From Akkermansia muciniphila (GTDB lineage: Bacteria > Verrucomicrobiota > Verrucomicrobiia > Limisphaerales > JADLHS01), in contig CAMCWI010000006.1 of assembly GCA_945882065.1 (NCBI GenBank), forward strand, positions 1 to 41,868: a stretch of 41,868 nucleotides of DNA, written 5' to 3'. The notes below the pieces were generated by a model that did no database searches, was not told the DNA's origin, and was given only the letters and a program-made list of their open reading frames with translations. Position numbers and translations under genes: made by a program. Within the stretch, counting starts at the first letter, position 1; each line of letters begins with the position of its first letter. This document shows positions 1 through 8,100 of the stretch, piece after piece.

Positions 1-2787
1 TGGGCTTAATTGGAATGACGGAATGATTTCGGGAAAATCAAGCCGCAGCCGGATGTCAGTCCCGCGGGTGAATTGCTCTCCCAATTGCTCGATAAAATCA
101 GCAAGGCTTGAAATCGAATCGCACGCAGGGTTTGCAGTCCAAACCACCTCGCGCATCCGATTTGCCAAGTCTCTCGTCTTTTGCGCGCTGCCTTTTAGGT
201 TCGCCGACAGTGCTTCATCGGCATCACCTTGTTTTCTGATGACGTCCAGTTCCAACGCAAGACCCGTGAGCGCGGTCCCGATGTCATCATGCAGATCGCG
301 TGCGATGCGGGCGCGTTCGTTGGCGAGGGTTTTTTGTTCCGCCAATTTCAGCGAACGATGCTGCCAACTTAGTCGGATGGTGTGGATCAAGAACACCAGA
401 CCCATCACGACCAAGCCGCATAAGACATAGAACCAGCGCGTTTGCCAGAAGTGCGCTGCAAGTTCGAAAGAGAACCTCGCTGGCTCGGTATTCCAGATGT
501 TGTGATGCGTCGCCGAGATCACTTCGAAGGTATAGTTTCCGGGGCGTAGGTTTGCATAATGCACCACTCGCTCGCCGGTCTTTTCGTGCCAGTCGGAATC
601 AACTCCGTTCATACGATACCGAAACCGGACTGCCTTTGGATTCACGAATGCGTTGGCAGTGTATTGGAATTCAATCACGCGAGAGTTGCCTGCAGGGATA
701 ATCGGGATATTTTCCGAAGTTCGTTGAATGACCTGACCGGGATGTGATGTGTTGGCGTTGAGGCTGGATCGCTCGGCGGGGTGGCCATAAATGAGGAGTT
801 CATCGGCTTTGACCGCCTCGATGACGATTGCGGGTGGATTAGTGAAGTTTGCTAGATTCGAGTTGAGGTATCGTGGATCTATCACGGCTAACCCGCGCGG
901 CGTCGCAAACCAGAGTCGTCCGTCTCGCGATTTCCATCCCGTTGGCCGTGACTCCGCTCCGTTGACCTCGGGCGACTCCATCCCATCTGGGGTACCGAAG
1001 GCGATAAATTGAGCGTCTGGTTTGCGCCCGTCTGCCACGGCATTCAGCGCTGCGAGATCAACGCGATAGACACCGAGCCGTCCTCCGAGCCAAAGGTTGC
1101 CGAGATCATCTTGGAGGATGCATTTCAGTCCTGTCTCAGGAACGCCATGTTCTTGGGTCAGGGAAACGCACCTCCCATCGCGCACGCGGCATAGTGCCTT
1201 CTCTGTGGCGCACCAAATCGTCCCGTTCGTGTCTTCGTTGATGCAATAAACAAACCCGCCGAGCAAACCATTCGTGGCTGTGTACGAAGTGATCTGATCG
1301 TTCCCCAATTTCGCCAGGCGGTTGCCGGCACAACCAGCCCAGAGTTGTCCCTGACGGTCTTCGTATAGGCTGCGAATGTTAGTGAGCAATGGATATGTCT
1401 GAGTCAGGTCGGTGAGTTTTGAAGTGCGGGGATCATATCGCAGTAACCCTTTGCCGCATCCGATCAAGATATGATTAGAACGGTCTTGGATTATGACCTG
1501 CCGCACACCGGGAAATTGTTCAGCCTCGATTCGTTTCTCGAACTGACCATTCTCAAACTTAAAAAGGCCGCCGAATTTCTTGCACAACCAAACACCACTT
1601 TTAGCATCAGGCCAGATGCTGCGATTGACGAGGGTGAAACTGGGATCATTGATGGCAGTGGTTTTTTTACCTTCTTCAGAGATGCGGCAGACGCCGTTTT
1701 CTCCAGCGCTCCAAATGTCACCCGCCGCATCCTCGCAAACCGCGAAGACATTGTTCTCCCTGAGTCCAGGCAATTGAGAAAATGATTTGATGAACGTAGG
1801 AATGATTTGAAGTAATCCGCTGTCCGTGCCCACCCATGTGCCCGCTGTTGTGTCCTCGATGATCGAGGTTATGTTTTTGCCTTCGACCCTTGAGCTTAAT
1901 GGGTTGCGAGGCCAATCATTCGTGCGCGAGTTGTAGATGCCAGAGATCTCGGTTTCCGCCAAAAATTCTCCATCACTCATTCGGGCTAAATAATTGACTT
2001 TTTCCCCATCCAGCCCTGCGGCTAACAGGCGGGGGGATGTCCGATCCGAAACCCGAAACACACCGCGATCTGTGCCGATCAAGAGTTCATCCCCCTGATC
2101 GAAGGCGGCGCTGCGCCAAGCCGGTTGCGCCTTTTGGTGTGTCAGATTCGTGGTTATGGTCTGCCCGTCCGATGAGATGGTGATCCATGCGTTGCGCGAC
2201 AACACATCCAAACCACCATTTGGACTCTCGTGGATTGTCATGAGATAATTCAGTCCGTCCGGAATCTTGGTTGACCACACCACTTTGTTTTCTTTGAACC
2301 GAGTAGCACTATCTCCCACGACCAGCCAGAGGCCGCCTTCTCGAGAAGTCACGATCCTGCGCACAAAGTTACCCGGCAGGCCCTCCGACATTGTAAATCG
2401 CCGGAATGTATGATGTTTGTAACTGACCAATCCCTGGGCCGTCCCAATCCACAGCGTGCCATCCGGCGTCTGTGCAAGAGTGTTTATGGAGTCACCCGCC
2501 TCACCACCTAACTCAGGCATGTTATCACGGTTGAACACGTTGAAACGATTGCCATCAAAGCGTGCGAGTCCGGCTTTTGTCCCGATCCACAGGTAACCGT
2601 CCGAAGTTTTTTTGAGGCAATTGATTCTGTTTTGAGGAAGGCCGTCATCCGAGTTGAAGAGGCGGGTTTTGAAATTAACCTCCGAAGATGGAGTTAATGC
2701 GACTGCCGATTTGGGTGAAAATATTCCGAAAATTGTCAGTGCTAAAAGGAACGGCAACATCTGTTTGAGAAAGAGGCGGTGAAACAT
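1..2787 (-). CDS. Sensor histidine kinase with two-component-regulator propeller and Y_Y_Y domains (C-terminus beyond window)
   Basis: One open frame runs from ATG at 2787 to the window edge; I checked that the N-terminus, the Y_Y_Y region and the kinase region share one frame. It begins MFHRLFLKQMLPFLLALTIF, a signal peptide or anchor. Propeller repeats follow, recognisable by 'DGLPQNRINCLKKTSDGYLW' and 'TPDGTLWIGTAQGL'. A Y_Y_Y domain lies at about 720-480 (FRYRMNGVDSDWHEK), then one membrane helix (WFYVLCGLVVMGLVFLIHTI, about 430-370), then a HisKA_3 dimerisation domain with the H-box 'RIARDLHDDIGTALTGLALE' at about 306-247. The HATPase domain should lie to the left of the window. Kinases of this family sense extracellular or periplasmic ligands and phosphorylate NarL-type regulators. 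ATG 2760 is an alternative start. The gene is downstream of, and co-oriented with, the regulator at 3027-3755. No strong Shine-Dalgarno is visible. Confidence 0.9.
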   Translation of the reverse strand, partial: MFHRLFLKQMLPFLLALTIFGIFSPKSAVALTPSSEVNFKTRLFNSDDGLPQNRINCLKKTSDGYLWIGTKAGLARFDGNRFNVFNRDNMPELGGEAGDSINTLAQTPDGTLWIGTAQGLVSYKHHTFRRFTMSEGLPGNFVRRIVTSREGGLWLVVGDSATRFKENKVVWSTKIPDGLNYLMTIHESPNGGLDVLSRNAWITISSDGQTITTNLTHQKAQPAWRSAAFDQGDELLIGTDRGVFRVSDRTSPRLLAAGLDGEKVNYLARMSDGEFLAETEISGIYNSRTNDWPRNPLSSRVEGKNITSIIEDTTAGTWVGTDSGLLQIIPTFIKSFSQLPGLRENNVFAVCEDAAGDIWSAGENGVCRISEEGKKTTAINDPSFTLVNRSIWPDAKSGVWLCKKFGGLFKFENGQFEKRIEAEQFPGVRQVIIQDRSNHILIGCGKGLLRYDPRTSKLTDLTQTYPLLTNIRSLYEDRQGQLWAGCAGNRLAKLGNDQITSYTATNGLLGGFVYCINEDTNGTIWCATEKALCRVRDGRCVSLTQEHGVPETGLKCILQDDLGNLWLGGRLGVYRVDLAALNAVADGRKPDAQFIAFGTPDGMESPEVNGAESRPTGWKSRDGRLWFATPRGLAVIDPRYLNSNLANFTNPPAIVIEAVKADELLIYGHPAERSSLNANTSHPGQVIQRTSENIPIIPAGNSRVIEFQYTANAFVNPKAVRFRYRMNGVDSDWHEKTGERVVHYANLRPGNYTFEVISATHHNIWNTEPARFSFELAAHFWQTRWFYVLCGLVVMGLVFLIHTIRLSWQHRSLKLAEQKTLANERARIARDLHDDIGTALTGLALELDVIRKQGDADEALSANLKGSAQKTRDLANRMREVVWTANPACDSISSLADFIEQLGEQFTRGTDIRLRLDFPEIIPSFQLSP

Positions 2788-2928
2788 TCCGATCAAATCC
2801 TGCCACGGACCCACTACCGTGGAAACCCTATTTGAGCGAATCCTTTCACCGCCCCGATCCTTTTGCTGTAACAACAACAACAAATAACCCCGACACCCAC
2901 ATGTATAGCAAGTTGGTTTGATTTCCCT

Positions 2929-2946
2929 CATCCCCAATAGTGTAGA
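2929..2946 (-). promoter_or_regulatory. Putative promoter element, copy 1 (upstream of sensor kinase)
   Basis: An 18-bp stretch that reads TCTACACTATTGGGGATG on the minus strand. It is matched at 17 of 18 positions by 3844-3861. Both copies lie upstream of minus-strand genes, 142 and 89 bp from their start codons. The embedded TACACT could be a -10 hexamer (4 of 6 to consensus). No good -35 box is seen, so activator dependence is possible. Just upstream is a small inverted repeat, CTCG-AAAA-CGAG, at about 2952-2963. Confidence 0.35.
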
Positions 2947-2980
2947 GGTTGCTCGTTTTCGAGTGTGCCAAACAACTTAT

Positions 2981-2988
2981 ACCTAGGT
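2981..2988. promoter_or_regulatory. ACCTAGGT palindrome (candidate operator), site 1
   Basis: Perfect 8-bp palindrome in the 239-bp gap between the minus-strand regulator and the sensor kinase. The context TATACCTAGGT is shared with the site at 4872. It lies about 40 bp upstream of the putative -10 of the kinase. LuxR-type regulators typically bind short two-fold-symmetric sites of this kind; the link to the regulators here is inference. Confidence 0.45.
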
Positions 2989-3026
2989 GTTGATTTTTGA
3001 TTCCGGATACGGATGTGATCTGGGAA

Positions 3027-3755
3027 TCAACCCATGTGCTTATTCGCGCCTTTGTTTGAAAGCGTATCCATGCTCTGCCAAAGGCCAGCGGAATGAACAA
3101 TGCGCGCCAGGTCTGCGCTGGTCCTGGCTCCTAATTTGTGCATGGCACTTCCGCGATGCACCTTCACCGTGATCTCCGCAAGGTTGAGACTGCCCGCGAT
3201 TTCTTTGTTCAACAAACCTGAAAGGACAAGCTTCACGATTTCTTTTTCGCGCACCGTCAGAGTTTCTGCCCGACGGCGCAGATCAAGTGAGGAATAGTTT
3301 TGTTTCAATTCGCTGCGAGATTGCGCCAACGTTTCCATGACCGAAGCTACAAGATTTTCTTTGACGATGGGTTGCGGAATAAAATCCACAGCCCCGGATC
3401 GCATCGCATCCATCGCAAGGTGGAAATCATTGTTGACCGCGATGAACACAGCTGGAATGCGGAGACCGGATGCTTTCGCGAGCTTGTAAGCTTTAAGGCC
3501 ACAATTCTCAGTGCCGCAAGCGTAAGCTATCAAACAAATCGGCTCACTCGAATCTGTTACGTTGAATAATTTTTCGATGTTCGAGCAGACGCTAAGGTTA
3601 AGATTCAACTGCGCCAAATCAATGAGCTCATAATCTACCTTCACCAGCTCGTGCCTTAAGATCACGACACTGCCAAAACTCTGAACCATAGACACAGGCA
3701 TCAGCGTCTCGCTTGCGCTTGTGGTGGTTTTTAGTTGTGGGTGAGATGAAGCCAT
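3027..3755 (-). CDS. FixJ/NarL-like LuxR-type transcription regulator with degenerate receiver domain
   Basis: 242 aa. The N-terminal 120 or so residues have the shape of a receiver domain, ending in the FixJ-like stretch 'AMRSGAVDFIPQPI'. The segment that normally carries the phospho-acceptor (CLVLDVRLPG in FixJ-like proteins) reads CLIAYACGTE, so the Asp is replaced by Tyr. The C-terminal LuxR HTH is intact: 'LTVREKEIVKLVLSGLLNKE' followed by 'ITVKVHRGSAMHKLGARTSA'. DNA binding is therefore likely, phosphorylation control is not. It is divergent from its paralogue at 4062 and upstream of the sensor kinase on the same strand. Start ATG 3755 has a weak Shine-Dalgarno; a later Met in 'LMPVSMVQ' is possible. 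Confidence 0.88.
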   Translation of the reverse strand: MASSHPQLKTTTSASETLMPVSMVQSFGSVVILRHELVKVDYELIDLAQLNLNLSVCSNIEKLFNVTDSSEPICLIAYACGTENCGLKAYKLAKASGLRIPAVFIAVNNDFHLAMDAMRSGAVDFIPQPIVKENLVASVMETLAQSRSELKQNYSSLDLRRRAETLTVREKEIVKLVLSGLLNKEIAGSLNLAEITVKVHRGSAMHKLGARTSADLARIVHSAGLWQSMDTLSNKGANKHMG

Positions 3756-4061
3756 GATGAATCAATTAACGGGAGTTAGGAAGCATTGGATTTTCGCTTG
3801 TGATTCACGGTGAGACAGTTTGGCTAGTTATCGGACCCGGTGGCATCCCCAAAAGTGTAGATACGAGGCTAGGTGGGTGTTGGGTGTGAAGAAATGCATC
3901 GTTCTGAAAAATCACTTGTAAATTGGGACATTTGCGAACCTTTCGATGCTTTGGCCGAAGAAATGTTCCAAGTCTAGTTTTGGTGAGAAATACTTTGGTA
4001 TAGGTGTTAGCTAGATTCCGCATCTGCATAATCACATGGTTGACAGAGCGATCGTTTGATT
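3756..4061. other. Divergent intergenic region between two paralogous regulators
   Basis: No gene seen. It holds the second copy of the 18-bp element (3844-3861) and two half-sites of the ACCTAGGT palindrome: GGCTAGGT at 3867-3874 and TAGGTGTT at 4001-4008, the latter identical to the right half of site 1 with its flank. A CATAAT hexamer near 4027 could be a -10 for the plus-strand regulator. Confidence 0.4.
3844..3861 (-). promoter_or_regulatory. Putative promoter element, copy 2 (upstream of minus-strand regulator)
   Basis: Reads TCTACACTTTTGGGGATG on the minus strand, one mismatch from the copy at 2929-2946. It is 89 bp from the regulator start codon. A TACACT hexamer may serve as -10. 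A CCTAGCC half-site lies just upstream. Confidence 0.35.
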
Positions 4062-4760
4062 ATGGACAAGCAAGGGAATCCAATAAAGCAACGGCAGTTA
4101 AAGGATGAGGCGGGCACTACTAAGTCCGTCCTTATTCTGCACGATGACAAGCCGTTGGTGAAAACCCTTACACAGCTTTTTGAGAGCCATCGCTTTGACA
4201 CCCGGGCATACGAGAGTTTCCGTGAATTGCTCTCAACAAAAAATCTTCCTGAGTCTGCGTGCCTAGTGACGTGTGTTTCTGATGACGGAAAATTCGGCCT
4301 GCAGGCCTACGAGCAGATCAAGCAAAGCGGCCTTCATATCCCAGTAGTATTCCTGGCAGAAAAACGTGAAGTGCAGTTGGTGGTCAAGGCCATGCGCTCA
4401 GGAGCTGAGGACGTTGTGGAACTTCCCTTCGATGGAAAAATGCTCGTAGATTCAGTCGCGCGCGCTTTGGATCGGTGTCGCAAGTTTCTTCTTAGAACAG
4501 CACAGGAAGACGGTTTTCGTCTTCGCGCAGCAAGTCTGACAAAGCGCGAGTGCGAAGTGGTCAAGTTGGTCGTTTCTGGAATGTTGAACAAAGAAATTGC
4601 TGGGTGTCTTGGTTTAGCTTTGGTCACAGTAAAAGTCCATCGAGGCAAAGCCATGCGAAAGCTTGGGGCTCGGACAAGCGCGGAACTCGCAATGTTTGCT
4701 AGACAAGCGGGATTATTGACCAAAGGCGATGCGATGACGCTCAGACCGCAAATATCCTAA
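4062..4760 (+). CDS. FixJ/NarL-like LuxR-type transcription regulator with degenerate receiver domain (paralogue)
   Basis: 232 aa from ATG 4062; a TTG two codons upstream is possible. The receiver starts 'SVLILHDDKPLVKTLTQLFE', which keeps the acidic pair, but the phospho-acceptor segment reads CLVTCVSDDG, with Cys at the Asp position. A downstream Asp pair is out of register. The HTH is clear: 'LTKRECEVVKLVVSGMLNKE' and 'VTVKVHRGKAMRKLGARTSA'. It is closely related to the protein encoded at 3027-3755, so the pair arose by duplication and then lost the phospho-site or inherited its loss. It points toward the 4102-aa surface gene, 373 bp away. The start context TTTGATTATG has no Shine-Dalgarno. 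Confidence 0.88.
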   Translation: MDKQGNPIKQRQLKDEAGTTKSVLILHDDKPLVKTLTQLFESHRFDTRAYESFRELLSTKNLPESACLVTCVSDDGKFGLQAYEQIKQSGLHIPVVFLAEKREVQLVVKAMRSGAEDVVELPFDGKMLVDSVARALDRCRKFLLRTAQEDGFRLRAASLTKRECEVVKLVVSGMLNKEIAGCLGLALVTVKVHRGKAMRKLGARTSAELAMFARQAGLLTKGDAMTLRPQIS

Positions 4761-4871
4761 AGACCCGCTCAATAGCGCGGCGCGGACCTTCGTTTTTCAG
4801 TTTTCATTATTTCGTTTAGTCAAACCAACGCTCGTCATGACGTCTCCTCGTGAGCGAACCATGACTTCTAT

Positions 4872-4879
4872 ACCTAGGT
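4872..4879. promoter_or_regulatory. ACCTAGGT palindrome (candidate operator), site 2
   Basis: Perfect 8-bp palindrome with the same left flank (TATACCTAGGT) as site 1. It is 255 bp upstream of the start codon of the 4102-aa gene. Confidence 0.45.
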
Positions 4880-4997
4880 CTAGCTATTCACTTTGACAGC
4901 GCGTGATAAAACAGTCTCAAGAAAAAAAGCGAAGCGTGGAAGTGCGAGCACGGAGTTTGTCGGCAGTTTGATCTAGGCTTTTAGAAATCAGCGCAAG

Positions 4998-5009
4998 TCA
5001 CCTAGGTGA
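4998..5009. promoter_or_regulatory. TCACCTAGGTGA 12-bp palindrome (candidate operator), site 3
   Basis: The ACCTAGGT core is extended to a perfect 12-bp palindrome, the most symmetric of the three. It lies 125 bp upstream of the start codon of the 4102-aa gene. Confidence 0.5.
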
Positions 5010-5133
5010 AACAAACAGATCAGCGTCAGCGTCAGAGCAGAGAAGTCGTATCGAAAGTAATCGGCATCCACGGTGTTATTTACCAAGTCAGCATTACTTC
5101 AAATTTCAAAAATCCCGCAAGCAAGAGTTCATT

Positions 5134-8100
5134 ATGACAACATTCAGCCATCAAACCAAACGGCAGGCCAAGTCCACGACTCACGCAGTAGTGCAAAAGG
5201 GTTCAACCAGTTTTCTCGCGGGAATTATTTCCCTTCTGGCATTAACCCAGACCACACTGACCCCCGCGCTCGCGGCCAATCTGTATTGGGACGCAAACGG
5301 TATCACGGCGGGTGCGGGCGGTGCGACGCCGTCTGGCACTTGGGGCACAGACAATTTCTGGAGCACCAGCTCCGCTGGCACCGCCGCGACTGCCACGTGG
5401 ACATCGGGTGAGACTGCCGTGTTCTCGGCGGGCACCGACGCCGCGGGAACGTTCGCCGTGAACATCAGCGGCACGCAGACCGCAGCGGGGCTTCTAGTTG
5501 AAGAAGGCAATCTCACTCTAGGTGGGGGCGACATCTCATTGAGCGCGGGCGCTTCGCTGTCCGTTGCTGCGAGCCGCAGCCTAACGATATCTTCTTCAAT
5601 TTCTGGAACGAGCTTGACCAAATCAGGTGGCGGTTTGCTGACTTTGAGTGGTGTGAACACGTTTACGGGGCCGTTGACGCTCTCGGGTAGTTCAACCCGA
5701 TTTAACGACAATGGCGCAGCGGGGTTTGGGTCTATCGTCATCTCCGGCAGCGGCGTGAATCTGCAGAGTTCAGTCAGCGGTGTAACGCTCACAAACCCTG
5801 TGGTTGTGAATGCGAGTGTGGACATCAGTGCGCAGGCGGGTTCGTTGACATTGAATGGCCAGATCAGCGGCGCGCAAAGTTTGTGGAGTGTCGGCGGACA
5901 GGCTGCGAACACTATCGTGTTCGGCGGCAACAACGTTTATTCAGGCAACGCCGAGGTCAACGGCGGCACTTTGATAGTTACTCGGGACAACGCGTTGGGA
6001 ACTGTTGGCGGCACGACGAAAGTTTTCGCCGGTGCGACCCTTGGTCTCCAAGGCGGGTTCGACTACAACTCGGCAGAAGTGATCAAGCTTAATGGCAACG
6101 GAGTGGGTGGAGCGGGGGCGATCCAAAACATCAGCGGCATCAACCAATTTTTCGGGCCGATTGACCTGCAAACTTCCGTCACGATTGGCGGGGCAAGCGG
6201 CAGTCTTGATTTGGGCGGCACAATTTCCGGCGGGGCATTTAACATCACCAAAGTCGGAAACGGACGAATCATCATCAGCGGACTGGGCAACACCTTTGCA
6301 GCCACGGCAGTGAACGCAGGTATTTTGGAGGTGAAGTCAACTCTAGGCAGCGGCACCGTCACAGTCAGCGCGGGCGCCACGTTGGCGGGCGAAGGTGACG
6401 TTCCCGGGGCGGTAATTCTCTCCGGCGAAATCTCTCCTGCTTCAAGCCCCGGCGCTATCACCACTGGATCTCAGACTTGGAATACCGACGCCAGCTATCT
6501 GTGGGAAATCAATCAAGCTGACTTTGGTATTGCGGGGGACAGTTCCGGCTGGGACTTGGTGGACATAGCAGGGTCACTCACGATCAACGCAACCACAGTA
6601 AATCCGTTCACGATCAAACTTTCTACTTTGGATCCCTTCTTCGACCTTCCCGGTGACGCTGGAGACTTTGATGAAACAGCTGATTACGATTTTCCAATCG
6701 CGATAACCACTGGCGGCGTCAGTGGTTTCAGTGCAGACAAATTTATCATCAACACCTCTGCCTTCAGCAACTACACCGGTTTGGGCACTTTCGTTCTGGA
6801 ACTGGCCAACGCGAACAACGATCTGGTTCTCAAATTCGTTCACCCGGCATTCATCACAAGTCAACCATCCAGCGCCACGAACCAATGCGGCGTGGATAAC
6901 GCCTCGTTCACCGTCGGAGCGGGCGGGACGGGATCGCTCACTTATCAATGGTTGAGCAACGGCGTTCCAGTTGTGAATGGAGGGCGCATCGCTGGTGCTA
7001 CATCGTCCACCTTGACCATCTCGCCGGTTCACTTGACCGACTCCGCCAATTATTCCTGTTCAATCACCAATATCTATGGCGCGACCAACAGCACGATAGC
7101 TGTGCTTACGGTGGTTGATACTATCGCACCTGCGCTGGCTTGCCCGGCGACAGTCAATGCGGTGGCGGATCTAGGCGTTTGTGTCGCGACGGGGGTGTTG
7201 CTCGGCACACCGGGAGTTGTCGAAGCCTGCGATGTATCTCCGGTTATCACGAACAACTCCGCTTTGTTCTCACTCGGTTATCCGGTGGGAACAAACACTG
7301 TGACTTGGGGCGCAACCGATGGCGAAGGCAATCATTCCGAGTGCCAGCAGCTTGTTATCGTTGCTGACACGCAAAATCCGATCGTTGTCACGAGTCCCAT
7401 TTCGCGTCCGCTGGATGTGAATGGGGATTACACGCTAACTGCGTCGGATATTGCCACCATCCTTGCCGGGTCAAGCGACAACTGCGGCATTGCAGCAACG
7501 AATCTCAGCCAGACAAATTTCAATTACTGCTATCTTGGCGCAAACAATGTGACCGTCACGCTGACGGATATTCATAATAATTCAGCCAACGCCATCGTAG
7601 TCGTAACCCTCACAGCTCCGCCGACGCCGACTGTGGTTTATGTGGATGACGATTATCCTGCGACCTGTGCGGCGGTGAACTTCCCGAGCAACGGCGTGGC
7701 TGGCCCGTATTATGTTGGATTCAATGCGTTCAACACTATCCAAGCGGGTATTGATGCCGTTGCTACTGGCGGCACGGTCAATGTCGCAGCGGGAACTTAC
7801 TCGGAGCGCGTCACTGTGAATAAAGCCAATGTAAGCGTTCAAGGCGGGGGGATCACGTCAGTCGTGACCGGCACTACTACCGCACCAGGCGGAGCCACGC
7901 CAACGGTGTTCAAGGTCACCGCGACTGGTGTGACGATCAATAACTTCAAGATCTCAGTCGACTTTGCATTCAATCACTCCGGCGTGCATAGCAGCGGTGA
8001 TTGCACTGGGATGACAGTTTCTAGCAATACAATCGTGGCATCTGCATCTGCCGCTCCCGCATTTTCCTACGGTTTGCGCAATGCGATTGGTATCAACCCA

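Larger units (their letters stand above)
4761..5133. other. Long upstream region of the 4102-aa gene
   Basis: 373 bp without a gene. It holds two ACCTAGGT palindromes (4872-4879 and 5000-5007) with centres 128 bp apart. A TTGACA hexamer lies at about 4893, but I see no convincing -10 at the right distance. The leader after the second palindrome is A-rich. Confidence 0.4.

Noticed and set aside
23-1785. Several plus-strand ORFs in the first 2 kb
   Set aside because: They are antisense to the continuous sensor-kinase frame on the minus strand, which has clear domains.
5181-5933. 250-aa antisense ORF opposite the giant gene, and many similar ones up to 16995
   Set aside because: Shadow frames caused by the biased codon use of the repeat-rich sense gene; composition is Pro/Val/Thr-rich with no domain or start signal.
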